DNA from: Paenibacillus nanensis | GTDB lineage: Bacteria > Bacillota > Bacilli > Paenibacillales > Paenibacillaceae | Reading direction: 5' to 3' | DNA: 35,470 nt | NCBI RefSeq assembly: GCF_003583765.1 | Contig: NZ_QXQA01000028.1 | Span: 1-35,470, forward strand | Shown here: piece after piece, positions 7,765 to 16,638 of the stretch | Layout: every line of letters begins with the position of its first letter | Numbering within the stretch: position 1 is the first letter of the stretch | Made by a program: the position numbers and the translations under genes | The notes under the pieces: generated by a model | Database searches by the model: none | Seen by the model: only the letters and a program-made list of their open reading frames with translations | What the model was told of the DNA's origin: nothing

Positions 7765-9519
7765 TTACAATACTTTGGACTGTCCGGAGTAGATAAAGCC
7801 CGTTTCTCCGTAAACGGTAACTTCCATGCCATCTTTTAGCGTGTCGGTTGCGCCGCTTACGCCAAGAATGACCGGAATGCTCAGGTTTAGACCGCATACA
7901 GCCGCATGGCTCGTAATGCCGCCTTGCTCTGTAATAACAGCGCCGGCTTTCTCGAAAGCAGGCATATATTCTTTATCCGTAGACACAGCGACCAATATAT
8001 CGCCTTGCTCCACTTTTGCAATCGCTTCTTGCGGATTGCGCGCAATGACGATTTTGCCAGTCACGGTTTGGCTGCCGATGCCTTGGCCTTTGGCGAGAAG
8101 CTCGCCGATGTGATGAATCTTCATCAGATTCGTTGTGCCTGCGCGTCCAACCGGAACGCCAGCTGTAATGACGACCGTATCGCCAAGGCTGAGAAGACCG
8201 GTGTTCATTGCGCCTTGCACGGCGTTGTCGAACATCGCATCCGTTGTGTTTGCATCTTCGCCTTTAACCGGGATAACGCCCCAGCCCAAAGCTAGGCGCT
8301 TCATTACTTTTTCATCCGGCGTAACCGCGATAATCGGCGCCTTCGGACGGTACTTCGATACCATACGAGCGGTGAAGCCGCTTTGCGTGGACGTAATAAT
8401 CGCCTTAGCGTTCAAGTCCAGCGCGGAATTCGCAACCGCTTGGCTGATCGCTTCCGTAACGGAAACCTGCTGCGCGTTCGCTTGCTTCGTGAAGATTTCA
8501 CGGTATTCAAGCGCATTCTCCGCGCGCTCCGCAATGCGGGACATCGTTTGAACGGCTTCTACCGGATATTTGCCCGCTGCAGTCTCGCCGGACAACATGA
8601 TCGCATCCGTGCCGTCGAAAATCGCGTTCGCCACGTCGCTTGCTTCCGCGCGGGTCGGGCGCGGGTTGCGCTGCATCGAATCCAGCATTTGCGTTGCCGT
8701 AATAACCGGTTTGCCTGCGCGGTTACACTTCTTAATCATCATTTTTTGAACGAGCGGTACTTCCTCTGCAGGAATTTCGACGCCTAGGTCGCCGCGCGCA
8801 ACCATAAGGCCGTCGGACACTTCCAAAATTTCGTCAAGGTTGTCGACGCCTTCTTGGTTTTCGATTTTGGAAATAATTTGGATATGGCTGGCGTTATGCT
8901 TCTCCAGCAGCTCGCGGATTTCAAGCACGTCGCTAGCTTTACGAACGAACGAAGCCGCAATAAAATCGATGCCTTGCTCGATACCGAAAATAATATCGTT
9001 TGCGTCCTTTTCGGTAATGCCCGGCAAAGAAATTTTTACGCCTGGAACGTTAACGCCCTTCTTGCTCTTGATCGGTCCGCTGTTCACAATGCGGCAATGA
9101 ATTTCCGTGCCTTCGATCGCTTCAACCGTAAGACCGATCAAACCGTCGTCAATCAGAACAGTGGAGCCTACCGATAGGTCGTTCGGCAGATTGCTGTACG
9201 TCACTGGGATACGAGTGCGGTCGCCCAAAATTTCTTCCGTTGTCAGCGTGATCGCATCGCCTTGCACCAGCTCAATCGGCTCTTCCTTCAATTTGCCGAG
9301 GCGAATCTCCGGCCCTTTCGTGTCGAGCAGGATCGCGACGGACGTACCCAGCTCTTTGTTGGCCAATCCAATGTTTTTGATCCGGTTGCCGTGCTCTTCA
9401 AAATCGCCGTGCGAGAAGTTAAGACGAGCAACGTTCATACCCGCTTGGATTAGTTTTTTTGTGTTCTCCAGTGATTCGCTGGAAGGTCCGATAGTACAGA
9501 CGATCTTCGTTTTACGCAT
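7765..9519 (-). CDS. pyk: Pyruvate kinase with C-terminal PEP-utilising-like domain
   Basis: Transfers phosphate from phosphoenolpyruvate to ADP in the last step of glycolysis. The 584-residue product contains the catalytic barrel motifs MNVARLNFSHG, IISKIENQEGVDNLDEIL, VARGDLGVEIP and TATQMLDSM. About 110 further C-terminal residues (from roughly 475), with the signature EQGGITSHAAV, form the extra domain found in Bacillus and Geobacillus pyruvate kinases; it resembles the swivelling phospho-His domain of PEP-using enzymes. GGAGG lies about nine bases before ATG. Unlike B. subtilis, no pfkA separates it from accA in this window. Confidence 0.97.
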   Translation of the reverse strand: MRKTKIVCTIGPSSESLENTKKLIQAGMNVARLNFSHGDFEEHGNRIKNIGLANKELGTSVAILLDTKGPEIRLGKLKEEPIELVQGDAITLTTEEILGDRTRIPVTYSNLPNDLSVGSTVLIDDGLIGLTVEAIEGTEIHCRIVNSGPIKSKKGVNVPGVKISLPGITEKDANDIIFGIEQGIDFIAASFVRKASDVLEIRELLEKHNASHIQIISKIENQEGVDNLDEILEVSDGLMVARGDLGVEIPAEEVPLVQKMMIKKCNRAGKPVITATQMLDSMQRNPRPTRAEASDVANAIFDGTDAIMLSGETAAGKYPVEAVQTMSRIAERAENALEYREIFTKQANAQQVSVTEAISQAVANSALDLNAKAIITSTQSGFTARMVSKYRPKAPIIAVTPDEKVMKRLALGWGVIPVKGEDANTTDAMFDNAVQGAMNTGLLSLGDTVVITAGVPVGRAGTTNLMKIHHIGELLAKGQGIGSQTVTGKIVIARNPQEAIAKVEQGDILVAVSTDKEYMPAFEKAGAVITEQGGITSHAAVCGLNLSIPVILGVSGATDTLKDGMEVTVYGETGFIYSGQSKVL

Positions 9520-9609
9520 GTTAGGTATCCTCCGTTTAATGCCTGAAATGTCTTTTAAATTTAATTTATGAGAAAACCCTATCGAAGCAACTCATGAGGA
9601 GCGACCGCG

Positions 9610-9639
9610 ATTATATGTAGGTTTTATCTTAGACAGCAA
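9610..9639 (-). promoter_or_regulatory. Putative promoter of pyk
   Basis: Minus strand TTGCTG (9634-9639), 18 bases, then a perfect TATAAT (9610-9615). It lies just after the accA terminator, so pyk appears to have its own promoter and a leader of about 85 bases. Confidence 0.6.
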
Positions 9640-9646
9640 AATGCCC

Positions 9647-9675
9647 GCATTCCGCCAGCTTGTCCGGCGGAATGC
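9647..9675 (-). terminator. Terminator of the accD-accA operon
   Basis: Perfect 10-bp stem GCATTCCGCC / GGCGGAATGC with a 9-base loop, followed on the minus strand by GGGCATTTTG. It starts 14 bases after the accA stop. Confidence 0.75.
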
Positions 9676-9688
9676 GATGCTATACCTG

Positions 9689-10747
9689 TTACTTCAGCGT
9701 CGGCGCAGCCGCTTGGCCGCTTAACGCGCTTGAGCTTTGCGCGGATTGCCCGGCGTTGTCCTCATTCGAGGCTGCCGCCGCCGCATCCTGCTTGGCCATT
9801 TGGAAATAGCCGATTTTACGGAATTTTTGGTAACGGTCCTCAATCAACTGCTCGGCGTCCAGCGCCGACAGCTCTTGAAGATGCTTCCAAAGGCCGGCCT
9901 TCACCTTATCGGCTACAAATTCTAAATCGCGATGAGCGCCGCCCTGCGGCTCTTCAATAATTTCTTCGATCACGCCGAATTCGAGCAAATCCTTAGCGGT
10001 AATCTTCATCGCCTCGGCCGCTTGATCGGCTCTCGACGCATCCTTCCACAAGATCGAAGCCGCGCCGTTAGGCGAAATCGCCGAATAAATCGCGTTCTCC
10101 AGCATCAGCACGCGGTTGCCTACGCCAAGCGCAAGCGCTCCGCCGCTGCCGCCTTCGCCAATAACGACGCAAATAATCGGAACGCCGAAAGCAGCCATCT
10201 CCCGCAAATTGCGCGCAATGGCCTCCGACTGGCCGCGTTCTTCCGCGGTGTTGCCGGGATAAGCGCCCTTCGTGTCGATAAAGGTAATGATCGGCCTGCC
10301 GAATTTGTTCGCTTGCTGCATGAGGCGCAGCGCCTTGCGGAAACCTTCCGGATGCGGGCTTCCGAAGAAGCGCGCGATATTATCGCGCGTGTCCTTGCCC
10401 CGCTGATGACCGATAACCGTTACCGGAACGCCGTTCAGCTTGGCCAATCCGCCTACGATCGCAAGATCGTCGGCAAATAAGCGGTCGCCGTGAAGCTCGA
10501 TGAAATCGGTAAAAATCGCGCCGATAAAATCAAGCGAGGTCGGACGTCCGTGATGCCGGGCAAGATGCATCTTCTGCGCCGGAGTCAGCTCGCTGTAGAG
10601 CTCTTCCTCCAGCTGCTTGCAGCGCTCCTCCAGCCCCCGAATCTCGTCCGAGAAATCGATGCCTTTGTCTACGCTCAGGCTCTTCAGCTCTTTGATCTTC
10701 TGGCGAAGCTCGGTAATCGGCTTCTCGAAAGGCAGCTCATTCGCCAT
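9689..10747 (-). CDS. accA: Acetyl-CoA carboxylase carboxyltransferase subunit alpha
   Basis: With AccD it moves the carboxyl group from biotin to acetyl-CoA, making malonyl-CoA for fatty-acid synthesis; an alpha2-beta2 enzyme in the cytoplasm. Crotonase-fold landmarks are visible: HGDRLFADDLAIVGG, IDTKGAYPGNTAEERGQSEA, VIGEGGSGGALALG and ENAIYSAISPNGAASILWKD. At 352 residues it is about 30 longer than usual; the excess is an Ala/Ser/Gln-rich tail after residue 315, likely disordered. AAGGAGG lies nine bases before ATG. Its start overlaps the end of accD by 11 bases, indicating coupled translation. Confidence 0.97.
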   Translation of the reverse strand: MANELPFEKPITELRQKIKELKSLSVDKGIDFSDEIRGLEERCKQLEEELYSELTPAQKMHLARHHGRPTSLDFIGAIFTDFIELHGDRLFADDLAIVGGLAKLNGVPVTVIGHQRGKDTRDNIARFFGSPHPEGFRKALRLMQQANKFGRPIITFIDTKGAYPGNTAEERGQSEAIARNLREMAAFGVPIICVVIGEGGSGGALALGVGNRVLMLENAIYSAISPNGAASILWKDASRADQAAEAMKITAKDLLEFGVIEEIIEEPQGGAHRDLEFVADKVKAGLWKHLQELSALDAEQLIEDRYQKFRKIGYFQMAKQDAAAAASNEDNAGQSAQSSSALSGQAAAPTLK

Positions 10748-11606
10748 GGATCGATTCCTCCTTCACACAATGCATGTCCAGAAGTTTCGTAAGCGTAGCC
10801 TTCATATCCTTACGGTGTACGACTTTATCCAACTGGCCGTGCTGCAGATTAAATTCCGCGGTCTGGAAGTTGTCCGGAAGCTTCTGGCGAATCGTCTGTT
10901 CAATAACGATTCTGCCGGCAAAGCCGATCAAGGCGCCGGGCTCGGCTAAGTTGTAGTCGCCGAGGCTCGCGAAGCTGGCCGACACCCCTCCGGTTGTCGG
11001 GTCGGTGAAGACAGAAATATAAAGACCGCCGGCGCCTTGGAACTTCGCAAGCGCCGCGCTAGTCTTTGCCATTTGCATCAAACTTAGAATGCTCTCCTGC
11101 ATGCGCGCTCCGCTCGAGGTTGAGAAGATGATAAGCGGAAGCTTCTTCTCATGCGCGGCTTCGATCGCTCTAGTAATTTTCTCCCCGGCGACGGAACCCA
11201 TACTTCCGGTAAAAAAATCAAAGCTCATGACGGCTACGACGACCGGAAATCCGCCGATTTTGCCTTCGCCTGTCACAACCGAATCGCGAAGATTCGACTT
11301 CGCCTTCTGCTGCTCCAGCTTGTTCGCGTATCCCGGGAAACCAAGCGGGTCAACCGACTCCATCTCGGCATCGTACTCATACAAATGCCCGTCATCAAGC
11401 GTCATACCGATTCTCTCCCAAGCATTCAACCGGTAATGATGCCCGCATGACGAGCACACCTTTAAATTCTTTTCCAATTCTTTGCTGTACTGAATGGTGC
11501 CGCATTTGGAGCACTTATTCATTAAGCCTTCCGGAATGTCCCGCTTCGGGCGCTCCGAAGGAATGGTCGCGTATTTTTTCTTCGAAAATAAGTCCTTAAT
11601 TTGCAT
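10737..11606 (-). CDS. accD: Acetyl-CoA carboxylase carboxyltransferase subunit beta
   Basis: Beta partner of AccA in malonyl-CoA synthesis, 289 residues. A four-cysteine zinc ribbon is visible near the N-terminus (CSKCG, then 14 residues on, CSSCG). The carboxyltransferase core includes MESVDPLGFPGY, FSTSSGARMQESILSLMQMA and DPTTGGVSASFA. The frame also opens at a TTG at 11624, but ATG at 11606 (MQIKDLFSKKKY) has GAGGTG at good spacing and matches the usual AccD N-terminus. It is cotranscribed with accA through an 11-base overlap and follows a small gene of unknown role by about 40 bases. Confidence 0.96.
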   Translation of the reverse strand: MQIKDLFSKKKYATIPSERPKRDIPEGLMNKCSKCGTIQYSKELEKNLKVCSSCGHHYRLNAWERIGMTLDDGHLYEYDAEMESVDPLGFPGYANKLEQQKAKSNLRDSVVTGEGKIGGFPVVVAVMSFDFFTGSMGSVAGEKITRAIEAAHEKKLPLIIFSTSSGARMQESILSLMQMAKTSAALAKFQGAGGLYISVFTDPTTGGVSASFASLGDYNLAEPGALIGFAGRIVIEQTIRQKLPDNFQTAEFNLQHGQLDKVVHRKDMKATLTKLLDMHCVKEESIHGE

Positions 11607-11648
11607 GTATGTGACACCTCTCAAGGCGCAATAGTTTTGAACCTGCCG

Positions 11649-11840
11649 TTATGGCCGGATGATGGAATTGAACACTTCTTGCACTTCCTCCAGCTCGCCA
11701 GACGGAACAAGAATCTCATATTGCTGTTTGGACAGATTGACGGGGCGGATCTTAACCAAAAAACCTTCCTCTGTTAGCCGCTTCTTGATGTTCTCTGCCA
11801 TTTTTGCTGTTGGTGCGATATAGATGACCGTCCACATCAT
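11649..11840 (-). CDS. Small DUF2007-like protein of unknown function
   Basis: A 63-residue protein with alternating strand and helix pattern (WTVIYIAP, then MAENIKKRLTEEGFLVKIRP, then QYEILVPSGELEEVQEVF). This recalls small ferredoxin-like domains such as DUF2007, but the link is by eye only. It begins with two adjacent ATG codons; AGGAGG sits only four bases before the first and seven before the second, so 11837 is an equally good start. It precedes accD on the same strand by about 40 bases and may be the first gene of the accDA operon. No membrane segment or metal motif is seen. Confidence 0.7.
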   Translation of the reverse strand: MMWTVIYIAPTAKMAENIKKRLTEEGFLVKIRPVNLSKQQYEILVPSGELEEVQEVFNSIIRP

Positions 11841-11933
11841 GGAACCTCCTGAAAACTTCGCGTGAGCAAAGTTAACCTACTAAACTAAACCTATCCTGCC
11901 AAAAGGCCATATGATGTCATAATGATAACATAG

Positions 11934-12431
11934 TTATGGCGTTTCCGGCAAATGATATTGGACAGCCTTCGGGTCTCCATGCGCAATGCGGGCGGATGCG
12001 GCGGCGGCCAGCCCCGCAACCAGATCGTCCAGGAACACATGAATCTTCTCGCCCTTCAGATTGAGCTGGCGAATGATGCCGGGCTTCATTTTATCCAAAT
12101 AACCGAAGCTCGTCAGACCGATCATGCCGTAAACATTCGTAATGCCGAGCGCCAGCGTTTCGTCGACGCCGTACAGCGATTCATCCTTCTCCATGATAGC
12201 TTGAAGAGGCTCCGGCAGCAGACGCCTCTCCGCCAGCTCGTCTAACGCGATCCCGGTGTAAAGCACATACTGCACTTCCCGTTTCTCCAGCACCGCGCGG
12301 ACGCTATCCCGGCATTCCTCGATTTGAAGATCTGCATTATACGGCCTTTGCAGACTATAAACAATTTCCGCTACATCATCAACCGTTACTCCGCGCTTCT
12401 CCAGCCATTTCTCTATTCCGCTCACAGGCAT
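11934..12431 (-). CDS. Phosphatidylglycerophosphatase A-like protein (YutG type)
   Basis: Predicted to dephosphorylate phosphatidylglycerophosphate or a related lipid phosphate; related to PgpA and B. subtilis YutG. The 165-residue product shows KREVQYVLYTGIALDELAE, PLQAIMEKDESLYGVDE, ALGITNVYGMIGLTSFGYLD and the conserved HVFLDDLVAGLAAAA with paired Asp. It lacks the strong membrane helices of E. coli PgpA, like other YutG-type members. The frame stays open to 12521, but ATG at 12431 (MPVSGIEKWLEKRGV) follows GAGAGGAAGG and matches the family N-terminus. It lies between dnaE and the acc genes. The enzymatic role is by homology only. Confidence 0.8.
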   Translation of the reverse strand: MPVSGIEKWLEKRGVTVDDVAEIVYSLQRPYNADLQIEECRDSVRAVLEKREVQYVLYTGIALDELAERRLLPEPLQAIMEKDESLYGVDETLALGITNVYGMIGLTSFGYLDKMKPGIIRQLNLKGEKIHVFLDDLVAGLAAAASARIAHGDPKAVQYHLPETP

Positions 12432-12574
12432 CCTTCCTCTCTCATAGGCTGCTTTTGCTTGTATCTCTATGCATATGCGCGAACAAGCCGTTATGTGCAC
12501 GGAATGATGCCAGACGTACATTTTTTTAAGAGAATCGCCATCTTCGTAAGCGGAGACGCAAGCCGGCGCAGCCC

Positions 12575-15500
12575 TTACCGGATCGCTACAGTGCCCGGCC
12601 CCAGCAGCGTTTCGACCGCTAGCTTCAGCTCCTTCGACGGTTCAACGCGGTGACTGTCGCTGAGCGCGATCAGCCGGTTCTCCCGTTCATAGAATAGTGC
12701 GGTATCCACCGTGCCGGGATGTGCCAGCAGCAGCTCTTTCAAACGGTTCAGCACATCCGGCTGCTCGCGTTCTCCCGTAATCTTAATAAACAGCCGGCGT
12801 TTCTTGCCCGCGCTCTCCTCTGCAGGCGGCTTCGCCGCCGAGGCCTGGCGAATAGGCGCCTCCCGCCCGCCGCCCGCATGCTGAGGCGGCTTAGCAGCCG
12901 GCTGCTGCATGCGGGCCGCGCGGAATCTCGAGCTCTTCCGCATGCGGCGCACTTGAGCGGCTAAATAATCGTGGACGCCTTCAATCGGCACCACATCCTC
13001 GACAAGCAGTTTATAATCCTCGTCTCCATGCTGCACGGTTGCCTGCATAATGACGAGGCCGTCCTTGGCCAGCTTGCCGGAAACCCGCTTCCAGACGTTC
13101 GGGAACACGACCGCCTCCACGCGCATGATGCGGTCCTCCACTTCGAGGAAGCCCATAGCGTTCCCTTTCTTATTCGTAAACGGCTTAAGACCCGCGATCA
13201 TGACGCCAACGATGGCGATTGTCCCTTCCTCCGCATCGTTAAGATCAATAAGCCTGTCCAGCTCGAGCTGGTCGAGCTGCTCCGAAACGGAATCTAACGG
13301 GTGACCGGACAAATACATGCCCAGCAGGTCTCTTTCGAACTCCAATTTCTGCGGCGTCGTAAACGGCCTTATATCCGGCAGCTCGACATCCCAGTTCTGT
13401 ACCTCTTCAAATCCGAACAGCTCGATTTGCAGCTCCTCGCGCTCCTTCCGCCATTTCACCGCCGCCTCTACCGTCTCCTCCAGCGCCGCAAGCAGCTGCG
13501 CCCGGTGGCCCGGCAGCGAATCGCATGCCCCCGCTTGAATAAGCGACTCAAGCACGCGTTTGTTCACGACGCGCAGATCGGCTCGCTTGCACAGGTCGAG
13601 CAAGCTTTCAAACGGCCCGTTCTCCCGCTCGCGGAGGAGCGCTTCAATCGCTTGCGTCCCCACATTTTTGACCGACGCCAGGCCGAACCGGATCTTGCCT
13701 TCCATCGGCGTAAAGGAGACGCCGCTTTCATTAATATCAGGCGGCAGCACCTCGATGCCCATTCGGCGGCATTCGTCGGCGTACTCCGCCGTCTTGCGCA
13801 TATTGCCCGTCACCGAAGCCAGCATGGACGCCATAAACGGCACCGGATAATGCGCCTTCAGCCAGGCCGTCTGGAAAGCGAGCACGCCATACGCCGCCGC
13901 GTGGGCGCGCGGGAAGCCATAATCGGCAAATCGGACGATCATGTCGTAGACGCGGTTCGCTTCCTCTTCGCTGTAGCCCTGCGCCTTGCTTCCCTTCACG
14001 AAGTGGGCGCGCTCCTGGTCCAGCACCTCGCGCTTCTTCTTCGATACCGCGCGCCGGAGCAAATCCGCTTCGCCAAGCGAGAAGCCGGCCATCAGGGAGG
14101 CGATCTGCATAATTTGTTCCTGGTACACGATAATGCCGTACGTGTCCCTTAGGATCGGCTCCAGCGTCGGATGAGGGTATTCAACGGCAAGCGTCCCGTG
14201 CTTGCCTCCGATATATTTGGGAATGAACTCCATCGGTCCCGGACGGAACAGGGCCAGCACGGAGATAATATCTTCAAATGTCGTCGGCTTAAGATCGCGC
14301 AATACGCGCCGCATGCCCGCCGACTCTAGCTGGAAAATTCCCGTCGTATCGCCTCGGCCGAGCATCGCGTAGGTGACGGGATCGGAGTCGCTGATGTTTC
14401 GGAAGTCGATCTCCTTGCGGAACAGCTCCTTCACCCAGCCAAGCGCGCGCTCCAGGATCGACAGCGTGCGAAGTCCCAGAAAGTCCATCTTGAGCAGGCC
14501 GATAGCCTCCAAATTTTCCATGGAATATTGCGTAAGCGGAATCGTTTCGCTGCCGGTCTGCAGCGGAACATAGTGCGTAAGCGGCTCCTGCGAAATGACG
14601 ACGCCGGCCGCATGGGTGGAAGCGTGGCGCGGCATCCCTTCCACCTTAATCGCCATCTTCAGCATCGCATCCGTCTTCGGCTGGCGGGCGCAAGCCTCGC
14701 GCAGCTCTTCGCTTACGCGAAGCGCTTCCGCCAGCGTGATCCCGAGCTGGTTCGGAATCAGCTTGGCGGCGCGATCCACCTCTTGAAACGGCACGTTAAG
14801 CGCCCTGCCCACGTCCCGGACGGCGGCTTTCGCCGCCATCGTGCCGAACGTAATGATCTGGGCGACATGCTCCTCGCCGTATTTGGCGGAGACGTAGGCG
14901 ATAACCTCGTCCCTGCGCTCGTCGTTGAAATCGATATCGATATCCGGCATCGTTACGCGCTCCGGATTCAGGAATCGTTCAAAAAGCAGCTTATATTTAA
15001 GCGGATCGACATCGGTAATCCGCAGCGTATAAGCGACGAGGCTGCCTGCCGAGGACCCCCTGCCCGGCCCTGTCCGAATGCCCCGCTCATGCGCAAATCT
15101 GATGAAATCCCACACAATCAGGAAGTAATCGCTGAAGCCCATATTTTCGATAACCGACAGCTCGTAGGCAAGCCGGCCCTCCGCCTTGCTTCGGAAGTCG
15201 GATCCGTCCGACCATTCCGGCATGCCGGCGTAGCGCGCATTCAAGCCGTCCTGACACAGCGCGGCCAAATATTGCGCCGAGGTCGTCCCTTCCGGAACAG
15301 GGCGGAACACCGGAAGCGCGGCGCGCCCCAGCGTCAGCTCCAAATTGCATTTGTCCGCGATCTCAATCGTATTGCGGATCGCCTGCGGCACATGCCGGTA
15401 CATCGCCGCCATTTCCGCGCCGCTCTTCATATACAGTTGATCCGTCGGCATGCGCATCCGGTCTTTGTCCTCGACCGTCTTGCCGGTGCCGATGCAGATG

Positions 15501-16180
15501 AGCACGTCCTGCACCTCCGCGTCCTCGGGATGCAAGTAATGCACATCGTTCGTCGCGACCAGCTTAATGTCCGTCTCTTCGGCAAGCTTGATCAGGGCGG
15601 CGGCGACCTTTTTCTGCTCCAGCATGCCGTGATCTTGCAGCTCCAAATAAAAGTCGTCCCCGAACAGCTTCCGGTAACGAAGCGCCGCTTCCTTGGCCTC
15701 GGCGTAGCGGTCTTGAAGCAGATGCTGCGGCACCTCTCCCTTTAAGCAGGAGCTTAAACAGACTAATCCATCCGCATGCTCCGCCAGCAGCTCCATATCG
15801 ATTCTCGGTTTATAGTGATGGCCTTCCAAATGGCCCGCCGAGCACAGCTTCATCAAATTGCGATAGCCGGCCTCGTTTTTCGCGAGCAAGATAAGATGGT
15901 AGGTCGGATTATCCTTGCGCGAGCCTTTCTCGAATCGAGAGCCCGCCGTCAAATACATCTCGCAGCCGATAATCGGCTTAATGCCTTGCGCGCGGCAAGC
16001 GCGGTAGAAAGGAATCGCGCCGTACATCACGCCATGATCGGTCAGCGCGAGGGCGGTCATGCCGAGCTCCGCCGCTCTGGCCGTCAAATCCCGGATACGC
16101 GCGGCGCCGTCCAATAAGCTGTATTCGCTGTGAACGTGCAAATGCACAAATTCGGTACCGTTTCCGATTCCAGCTTCCAT
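12575..16180 (-). CDS. dnaE: DNA polymerase III subunit alpha (DnaE type)
   Basis: Replicative C-family polymerase; in Firmicutes DnaE works beside PolC, mainly extending primers on the lagging strand. The 1,201-residue product starts with a PHP domain (FVHLHVHSEYSLLDGAARI, His13/15/17). Polymerase aspartates are in MPDIDIDF (Asp413, Asp415) and LKMDFLGLRTL (Asp566). Helix-hairpin-helix and OB-fold (TIAIVGVMIAGLKPFTNKKG) regions follow. A basic, Ala/Pro-rich linker then leads to a small C-terminal domain of about 70 residues. The start has GGGAG upstream. It is divergent from ytrH, as at the B. subtilis dnaE-ytrI-ytrH locus. A 405-residue antisense ORF is a shadow. Confidence 0.97.
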   Translation of the reverse strand: MEAGIGNGTEFVHLHVHSEYSLLDGAARIRDLTARAAELGMTALALTDHGVMYGAIPFYRACRAQGIKPIIGCEMYLTAGSRFEKGSRKDNPTYHLILLAKNEAGYRNLMKLCSAGHLEGHHYKPRIDMELLAEHADGLVCLSSCLKGEVPQHLLQDRYAEAKEAALRYRKLFGDDFYLELQDHGMLEQKKVAAALIKLAEETDIKLVATNDVHYLHPEDAEVQDVLICIGTGKTVEDKDRMRMPTDQLYMKSGAEMAAMYRHVPQAIRNTIEIADKCNLELTLGRAALPVFRPVPEGTTSAQYLAALCQDGLNARYAGMPEWSDGSDFRSKAEGRLAYELSVIENMGFSDYFLIVWDFIRFAHERGIRTGPGRGSSAGSLVAYTLRITDVDPLKYKLLFERFLNPERVTMPDIDIDFNDERRDEVIAYVSAKYGEEHVAQIITFGTMAAKAAVRDVGRALNVPFQEVDRAAKLIPNQLGITLAEALRVSEELREACARQPKTDAMLKMAIKVEGMPRHASTHAAGVVISQEPLTHYVPLQTGSETIPLTQYSMENLEAIGLLKMDFLGLRTLSILERALGWVKELFRKEIDFRNISDSDPVTYAMLGRGDTTGIFQLESAGMRRVLRDLKPTTFEDIISVLALFRPGPMEFIPKYIGGKHGTLAVEYPHPTLEPILRDTYGIIVYQEQIMQIASLMAGFSLGEADLLRRAVSKKKREVLDQERAHFVKGSKAQGYSEEEANRVYDMIVRFADYGFPRAHAAAYGVLAFQTAWLKAHYPVPFMASMLASVTGNMRKTAEYADECRRMGIEVLPPDINESGVSFTPMEGKIRFGLASVKNVGTQAIEALLRERENGPFESLLDLCKRADLRVVNKRVLESLIQAGACDSLPGHRAQLLAALEETVEAAVKWRKEREELQIELFGFEEVQNWDVELPDIRPFTTPQKLEFERDLLGMYLSGHPLDSVSEQLDQLELDRLIDLNDAEEGTIAIVGVMIAGLKPFTNKKGNAMGFLEVEDRIMRVEAVVFPNVWKRVSGKLAKDGLVIMQATVQHGDEDYKLLVEDVVPIEGVHDYLAAQVRRMRKSSRFRAARMQQPAAKPPQHAGGGREAPIRQASAAKPPAEESAGKKRRLFIKITGEREQPDVLNRLKELLLAHPGTVDTALFYERENRLIALSDSHRVEPSKELKLAVETLLGPGTVAIR

Positions 16181-16240
16181 CTTCCAGCACTCCCTTTCCT
16201 AGTACCCGTTACTCTCGTCATGAAAGTTACCGCTATTTTA

Positions 16241-16270
16241 TCATAATTGCGTCGGACACGCCCATAGAAT
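16241..16270 (+). promoter_or_regulatory. Candidate sigma-E promoter of ytrH-ytrI
   Basis: TCATAAT (16241-16247), a 15-base spacer and CATAGAAT (16263-16270). These match 6 of 7 and 7 of 8 bases of the B. subtilis sigma-E consensus KMATATT-N13-15-CATACAHT. Predicted start is about 30 bases before ytrH. The B. subtilis ytrHI genes are sigma-E dependent, so the match agrees with the gene's known timing. Confidence 0.65.
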
Positions 16271-16308
16271 GGTATAAGCACGGATTGAGAGAAACGGAGG
16301 CAAGCGGC

Positions 16309-16635
16309 ATGTCTTATTTTCTACAGAAGGCGGGAATGGACTTTTTTATCGCGTTTGGCGTGGTCGTCGGGGGTGCGATGCTTGCAGGGATAGGAGCTGT
16401 CTTTATGCTGATGCCGCCTGCAAGCGAAATGTTAGACACCGCTTTGCGCTTGAAAATTTGGGCCATCGTGGCGGCCATTGGGGGCTCCATCGACCCGGTT
16501 CGCGTCATTGAAAGCAATTTTAATGCCGGATATTTATCACCGGTCGCTCAGCAAATCTGTTTCATCGGCTTCGCCTATTTGGGCGCGCATATGGGGACCG
16601 AGCTCATTCGGCTCGTCTGCAAGGGGGCCGCTTAG
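16309..16635 (+). CDS. ytrH: Sporulation membrane protein YtrH
   Basis: A 108-residue membrane protein with hydrophobic segments near residues 9-35, 47-60 and 80-100; it contains WAIVAAIGGSIDPVRVIESN, typical of the YtrH family. In B. subtilis ytrH is needed for efficient sporulation and acts in the mother cell; the biochemical role is unknown. The frame opens at a TTG at 16285, but ATG at 16309 follows GGAGG by eight bases. A candidate sigma-E promoter lies just upstream and ytrI starts three bases after the stop, so the two form an operon divergent from dnaE. Confidence 0.9.
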   Translation: MSYFLQKAGMDFFIAFGVVVGGAMLAGIGAVFMLMPPASEMLDTALRLKIWAIVAAIGGSIDPVRVIESNFNAGYLSPVAQQICFIGFAYLGAHMGTELIRLVCKGAA

Positions 16636-16638
16636 ACG

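Noticed and set aside
10371..10389. Perfect palindrome CGCGCGATA-T-TATCGCGCG
   Set aside because: Lies within accA, where the codons encode the conserved DNIARFFGSPHP region; no regulatory context.
14936..14950. GATATC repeats
   Set aside because: Produced by the Asp-Ile-Asp-Ile codons of the polymerase active site in dnaE.
14528..15745. 405-residue plus-strand ORF inside dnaE
   Set aside because: Shadow of the dnaE reading frame; Arg- and Leu-rich with no motif and no SD.
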